64,000 bases of DNA. Source: Gigaspora rosea (taxonomy: Eukaryota > Glomeromycota > Glomeromycetes > Diversisporales > Gigasporaceae). Within the stretch, counting starts at the first letter, position 1. The number at the start of each line of letters is the position of its first letter. The position numbers and the translations under genes were made by a program. Below the pieces are notes generated by a model. The model worked only from the letters and a program-made list of their open reading frames with translations. It made no database searches and was not told the DNA's origin. The stretch covers positions 38,700 to 102,699 of the forward strand of contig QKWP01001877.1 in assembly GCA_003550325.1 (NCBI GenBank). Reading direction: 5' to 3'. Positions 58,522 through 64,000 of this stretch are shown one piece after another.

Positions 58522-59640
58522 AAATATATTCAACGTATTTTTCAATTACACACTGTGTTATGTATGAAATCATTTTGTTAATCTTGAGAAAGCGTTGCCT
58601 CATCATAATTTACATCTAAGCAACTACGTTTATTAATAACTTCATAGCTGAGATTCTAAATATAAGAATCCAGATAAAATTCTATTATTTATAAAACTAT
58701 TATATACTTGCTTTGTTTTTTAATACTGTAACGATCATACTTTCAACATGTACATCTAATGGCTGATGCCCAAAAACAAAACTAACATATCGTCAAAGAA
58801 CCTGCTTTAGCTGTCAAAAATGCTTGTACTGTGGAAATGAAATTTATAACAACAAAAATGTAATTGCAACTTATCGGTATCTGTCTCCAATGATTAGTTA
58901 CAGTTTCTCATTTTCTATATATTCGCAAAACTGTTTACGAAACTTTTACTAATCTATAAAAAGATTTTCAACTTGTAATGTTGAATAATTATCATAATGT
59001 AGATAAACTATATCCATTTCAAGTGTATTATTACTGTATGTAAAAACCATTATTGAAGAAAATACGAATATAATAGTATTGAAATAGACTTTCGATATAC
59101 AGTATTTTATTAAAATTCTCAAAATAAAAAATCTGTAAAATCCCGATTCTCACACAACTTACCGTATTGCCGCGAAATAACTCACTTGCGCTGTATTTCC
59201 TGCGCGCTATTTTGAGTACGCGCATGTGCGCTATTTCGAAGCATACCAATTTTTTCACGTGTTATACGTTCATTATAATTATGTGCATGCTCTCGGTGCC
59301 AGATTTTAACAACGTGAACAATACGAATAAGTGCATTTATTTGAGGTCATGTATATGTTTGGGCTAGAATTTGTATATATAAAATGCGCGTTATTTTGAA
59401 ACCCAGTTTACTATTTTTAGGGGATGTGATTTTCGAAATGACGGTAATGCTCAATCATCATTACCACGATTCGAATGATCAATCACTTCACTCCTGTATC
59501 ACACAACCCCAGCACAGATTCGAGTTAATTTCGGATATCCAATGGATCTTACCTTAAATTTTGCGAATAAGACATAACAAAAAATGAATATACTTTCCAA
59601 GTTGAATCTTTTCAATAAGGAAGAATTAGCTCTATATCTA
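58522..59640. other. Intergenic with a GC-rich word patch
   Basis: At 59188-59250, cctgcgcgctattttgagta and cgcgcatgtgcgctatttcg closely match 11312-11360, so this is a dispersed repeat. ORFs crossing it are not supported. Confidence 0.45.
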
Positions 59641-59649
59641 CTTTTAAAC

Positions 59650-60213
59650 CTTTAAATTTGTACAAAATATACAAGTTTGACCACGAATTCCAAATTAATC
59701 CGAAACTTTTAGTCTTTTCAATAGGTAAGTTAAATGACGCAAGGAATATTTCTTGTCAGAACCTTCAAATAAGTAATGCACAAATAGTAATTCTCTTTAT
59801 TTTTCTGGAAATCTTTTTTTTTTTTACAAGATTAATAGTATGATCAACAGTAATGAGGAATTGACACTTTATAATGTTTTGCGAAAGAATTTTTTTTACA
59901 TAAAATTTCGTGCCATCGATTTAGCGCATTTCTCGATTAACTAAAACGTACCTATGAAGATTTTGATCGAGTGAAATTCTCCAGACGACCAGTTTTATAA
60001 ATACTTTTTTTAGGATCGGATATTTTGCTTAAGGTTTTATCCTTTGTTATATGTTACGAGTATTCAAGTGAACTTACAGTATTATCTACTATTGTAAAAG
60101 TAAAAAATTTCAAGTGTTATATTGTAATGACTTTCAAAAGAACAGCGCAAAAAAAGTATCCTAAGTTTTCCATAAAATTTACTAAATATGGCTACAAGAA
60201 AGAATTTTATTAA
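59650..60213 (+). pseudogene. Coding-like remnant, family unclear
   Basis: Readable plus-strand pieces FDHEFQINPKLLVFSIGKLN (about 59677-59736), then a separate frame at 60025-60213 ending PKFSIKFTKYGYKKEFY, with stops between. The first piece has a spacing of hydrophobic and Pro/Gly residues reminiscent of H-type lectin repeats, but this is a weak impression. Treated as a probable dead gene. Confidence 0.25.
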
Positions 60214-60352
60214 CATGAATAATTCTTGTCAATTTACAAATAAATTTAAAAGTAAAAAAAAAAAAAAAAAATAGACCTAAAACATAGCTTATATAAAAAG
60301 CAAGTCAACTAGGTTAAAGATAAATATAGACAAATAATATATGAACTACATT

Positions 60353-61075
60353 TTAAAACTTTATCTTTTCCACACATTTTTTCCAACAATCTCTATTGCT
60401 TATTCTATCCCACCATTGTTTAACATTAGGTTTTTTATTCCACCAATCAGCATGTTTGGTAGCTGAAAAGATAAAATGAGTAAAAGGAATATGAAGAAGA
60501 TCAGCTAAGGAAAATTCTCCATTTAAATATTCTTTTCCATTTAAAAGCTTTTCATAAACATCCAAAACTTTATCAATTTCCTTTTGGGACGTCTCAACTA
60601 ATTCAGGATTAGAGGTTTTATGAAATACTTCTTCGACTACAAGTTTTGCTACCGGTGGTGTATAATAAGAACATTCATAAGAAATATATTGGTCAACTAA
60701 TCCAGCTTTATGAACATCGTTAGGAATCAAGATTGTTTTATTATTTTTTCCTTGGTATTTAGACACTAGGTAACGACAAATTGCACGAGTTTCGGTAATT
60801 TTATAATCTCCATCACAAAGGACTGGAACTTTTCCACTATATAGTTGTTATAAACTTGTTAGTATCCTAATTATACAGTATATAATATAACATTTAAAAG
60901 ATATATAATAGGTGATTGCTTACAATGGGTGCTTATTCGTGATATAATCCTCGTCCTTCAAAGCTTGCCAACTAGCTGGATTTTCGATTTGGTAAGGAAC
61001 ACCCAATTCATGAAGGGTCATCATAACACTTAAGACACCTGGTGAAACTTCAAATCCGATGAGCTTGACAGTCAT
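60353..61075 (-). CDS. Glutathione S-transferase, 2 exons
   Basis: Conjugates glutathione to electrophiles or reduces peroxides in the cytosol. Exon 1 is 61075-60924, exon 2 is 60836-60353; the GT-AG intron is 87 bp and the product is 211 residues, the usual size. The N-terminal thioredoxin-like domain has a signature of phi/theta-type enzymes: KLIGFEVSPGVLSVMMTLHE with Ser near residue 9-10 as candidate catalytic residue, HPFGKVPVLCDGDYKITETR with the cis-Pro and the E-T-R-A-I glutathione site. The all-helical C-terminal domain ends in WWNKKPNVKQWWDRISNRD, with the N-x-W-x-x-R-I-x-x-R block usual in GST C-domains. The start is the only ATG before the first strand. No breaks. Confidence 0.93.
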
Positions 61076-61131
61076 TTTTTCAGTAATAAATACGATTGAA
61101 TTGTTTCAAAATGAGAAAGGCGAAATGAATA

Positions 61132-61175
61132 TGTATTTATATATGTTGTAAAGTGGAAACGGAATTTATATAAAT
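61132..61175 (-). promoter_or_regulatory. TATA-like elements of the GST gene
   Basis: On the minus strand catatataaatac lies about 65 bp, and tttatataaattcc about 90 bp, upstream of the GST ATG. These are positions suitable for a TATA box. A single true site cannot be chosen by reading. Confidence 0.4.
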
Positions 61176-63059
61176 ACATCATTTTAGGTTTTTATCATAT
61201 GAGTGTTGTCAAGGGAAAAGAAATTATTATTGATTTGATTAAAAACGGAAGTTCCCTTTCCCTTGGACAGTACTAATATGTACACCCATACCCTAACCCT
61301 AATTTAACTAGGAAATTCCCACTTACAATATATGTATATATATACTTACTTATTTTATTTTTTTTTAAGTATTTTTTTTTTTTTGTTTTATTCATTTACA
61401 CATGAAAAGTAATTTCGTTGTGTTACGGTAGCAATCATTACTATATTATTACTAACGATTGTTAAATCATATGGGTGTTAAAGTTCCTAACAGTCTTTTT
61501 ATGGATCGGCCCGAAACTTAACAAATTCAATAAATGCTTTCGTTTGTTGTGCGCATGTAAATGACAAAACTAATGAGTCTATGGGTCGTAAATCACATTC
61601 TAAAAACACTATGCTCTTTAAGTATGAATAGAGGAAGTAGAATTGGTCTATTCTAATCACGATCATCTCTCACGATCATCTCTCCCCTTTACTATATTAT
61701 TATGTTCCTTTATCATATGGAAACACATTGTGATCTAATCGGAATAAAAATAATTCTCACCCTTAAATAATTTTAAGTTTTGCATGATCAACCAAATAAT
61801 CTACATATACAGATAATCAAATCAATCGATCCAAATTTTGTATGAGTTTTAAAACTCATCTCCCAGGCCGAATGATCCGTAAATTTGACCAGAATATAAG
61901 CAAAATTTGAGCTATACAAAAATCGCCCATACGATAACAGATAAGACCCCGCCATACAAACTGATATTTTTGGCAACAAACTCAAAGCAGGAAATTTAAT
62001 TTTGAGGCGCAGTAAGAAATAACCAATCAGAATCAACCATATTTATATACATGCTTGCAATAACGGAGTGTATGGTTAACTGCCATCTGAAACGGTGTAA
62101 ACAAAATCTTGCACATTGCTGTTATTGTACCATACCGGATTTATATTCGTTTTACTTCGAGATAGCACGTAATGATGGAACGAAATCAGGTGAGAATGTT
62201 CGCGTCATTTCCGAATTTACGTGATTCTGAATTGGCATATGTTATTTCACATACATTTTATTAATGACGATAATAATAAGCATTGATATTTTTAAAGATA
62301 ATTCTTTCTTTCCTTTTTTTTTTTTTATTCATTCATTATATTCAAATCGATCTTTATCGCCTTACATTACATATTTTCTTCAACACTTTATCGATCTTCA
62401 GTGTCCCGAAATTCATGCTAATACCTTTAAGTTCTTTGTATTGGCTTGACAGAAGAACTGCACATGCCTAAACAATGTAGGAATAACTTGGGGATGCAAG
62501 TTTGTTATGTCGAAAATTTTACGAAATAATCTGTGCTACCCACCAGGCTGAGCATGACGGTCATGAAAAAACCTGGTAAAAGGTAAAAAAAAAATTGTAG
62601 TAATTATCTTTTTTTTAATGTAGCAAGAATAAATGTAAAAGTAAAATTGCCTTGGTAATCACGTTTGCAATAATAATACAATAGATATCAAATTTATTGT
62701 ATTTGTAAAATTCAAGTTTATAAAAAAAAAAAACAGAATTTATCATTATAATCATGAAGTAGTTAAACTATCATCTTTTTGTTCATAAAAGATAAATTAG
62801 TAAAGACCTTTCATATCGATAATTCGTATTTATATTAACAACATAATGACTTCAAGGATTGTCTTTATACTCAATTTTTCTGCTAAAAATTTATTATTTA
62901 TTTTTATAAGCAAAAAATTTCATTAACGTAAAAAAAAAAAAAAGAAAAAGAGTTCACTAAATAAATTATTACATTCGTTAAATAATTTTCTATAAAATAT
63001 TTAATAATATTAGGTTTGTTAAGTAGTTCTATAAACTCTTAATAAATAAAATATTTTAA
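61176..63059. other. Intergenic, no recognisable gene
   Basis: Contains a telomere-like scrap (ccctaaccctaattt near 61291) and AT-rich sequence. Overlapping ORFs at 61788, 62264 and 62283 have no recognisable family and lie in unstructured sequence. Confidence 0.4.
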
Positions 63060-63264
63060 ATTGTGTGAGAAAGAACTTCATAAGGCAGCTTTTCCTATTA
63101 TGTGAAGCACATTATTGGAAAGGAAATTGAAGAGGGGAGCGGTTCGCGGAGAGAGAGAAGAAAGAATTTTAATTAACAAAATTGCTAGTGATCTTAGTTT
63201 GTTTCTTCCCGTTAGCGATGATACAGTAAATGATTTAGCTTCTAAAATTGTTCATGCCAGTTAA
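63060..63264 (+). pseudogene. Coding-like C-terminal fragment, unknown family
   Basis: The plus-strand frame gives CEKELHKAAFPIM, a TGA, then STLLERKLKRGAVRGEREER followed by INKIASDLSLFLPVSDDTVN to TAA at 63262. Residue use is protein-like and unlike the AT-rich flanks, but I recognise no family. It may be the last exon of a dead or mis-assembled gene. Confidence 0.35.
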
Positions 63265-64000
63265 ATAAAATCAGGATTATAAAGAATAAAAGGCAATTTT
63301 ATTTATGACATTAGTCAACTAATAATTGACATAAGTTGAGAAATGACACAGAACATATATAACTGCTGATTAAATAATTTAATGTTTTTAATTGAATATG
63401 TGCTAAATGGATTCGGAAACACCTTTAAATTAGTTCGAAATTTTTTACCGATTTGAGTAAATTTCAAATTTCGTTTCAACATAACTGTATTGAGAATCAA
63501 CTTATATTGATTATATTGATTCTAAATCTACCAAGATTCTATTCCGACATATAACATACATACAGTATGTACACAAATTAGAACTTTTGAGGTAAAATAA
63601 AGGATTAGTCAACTAACAAAAACGCGACTGCAAATCAGTAATGGTTAGGTTTTTTTATGCGAATTAATTAGTAAAAAATTATTCAGTCAGCTGAATTCTT
63701 TGCTGCTAATTGTTGGTTTTTCTCCTTTAAAATAATAGGTTCAAAGGTTTTTATTAGCAGTAAAAAATTTTTCATAACTGGCAACTTGGGTGGCTCTTTT
63801 TTGTTAATATTTAGGTCTTGCTTTATAATCTTATCTGGTCATAACAAGACTTATAACTTTAAAGTAATTTTTTGGTTCTTTTATCATATTACACAGTATT
63901 TAATATTTAGATAATCCTTTTTTTTAGAACCAAAGCTGTATCCTTTATTTTGAATAAAGAATTGCCCTTTCTTGCAATTCAATACCCAGAACCATACCGA
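63265..64000. other. Window end, no recognisable gene
   Basis: AT-rich. No coding or structured RNA supported. Confidence 0.4.

Noticed and set aside
61280..61310. Telomere repeat
   Set aside because: Only about two ccctaa units; too short and internal.
61788..62036. 82-codon minus-strand ORF
   Set aside because: No recognisable family, no splice or start context; composition fits translated repeat DNA.

Overview
The window is strongly AT-rich eukaryotic nuclear DNA with spliced genes that carry short introns (mostly about 60-200 bp), dense small transposon relics, and decayed copies of TPR, Sel1/kinase, BTB and F-box families. That combination fits an arbuscular mycorrhizal fungus (Glomeromycotina, Rhizophagus-like). 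The assignment is inference from gene families and composition, not from a marker gene.

Four genes reconstruct as complete, in-frame spliced models: a 12-exon glutamate decarboxylase (7139-10116, minus), a 10-exon DNA polymerase kappa with two C-terminal UBZ fingers (35148-38939, minus), a 5-exon MZM1/LYRM7-like LYR protein (44102-45128, plus) and a 2-exon glutathione S-transferase (60353-61075, minus). An F-box/LRR-type protein (41644-43494, plus) is also intact. Partial or broken genes include a degenerate TPR array (1340-2410), TPR fragments (4490-5265 and 32525-32746), an F-box fragment (17626-17790), a coiled-coil gene candidate (17783-18895), a BTB/BACK pseudogene (28725-29105), a kinase/Sel1 pseudogene (47060-47640) and a hAT transposase fragment with a BED finger (48160-48540).

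The most unusual locus is 21389-24409. A short exon encoding a signal-peptide-like N-terminus is followed by about twenty places where a pyrimidine/T-rich acceptor AG and a donor GTAAGT-like site enclose only 3 nt. They recur every ~75-185 bp over 2.8 kb. The 3-nt contents differ while the splice sites are kept. I read this as a candidate secreted micro-exon gene.

The space between genes is mostly non-autonomous DNA transposons. Several have exact 8-bp target-site duplications (hAT type). Many are filled with reiterations of one short word that is specific to the element. One sits in an intron of the polymerase kappa gene. One element is nested inside another at 34028-34499. From 48.7 to 55.4 kb the sequence is repeat-dominated and contains an 851-base assembly gap (52624-53474) lying inside a large inverted repeat. 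No tRNA, rRNA or CRISPR was supported.
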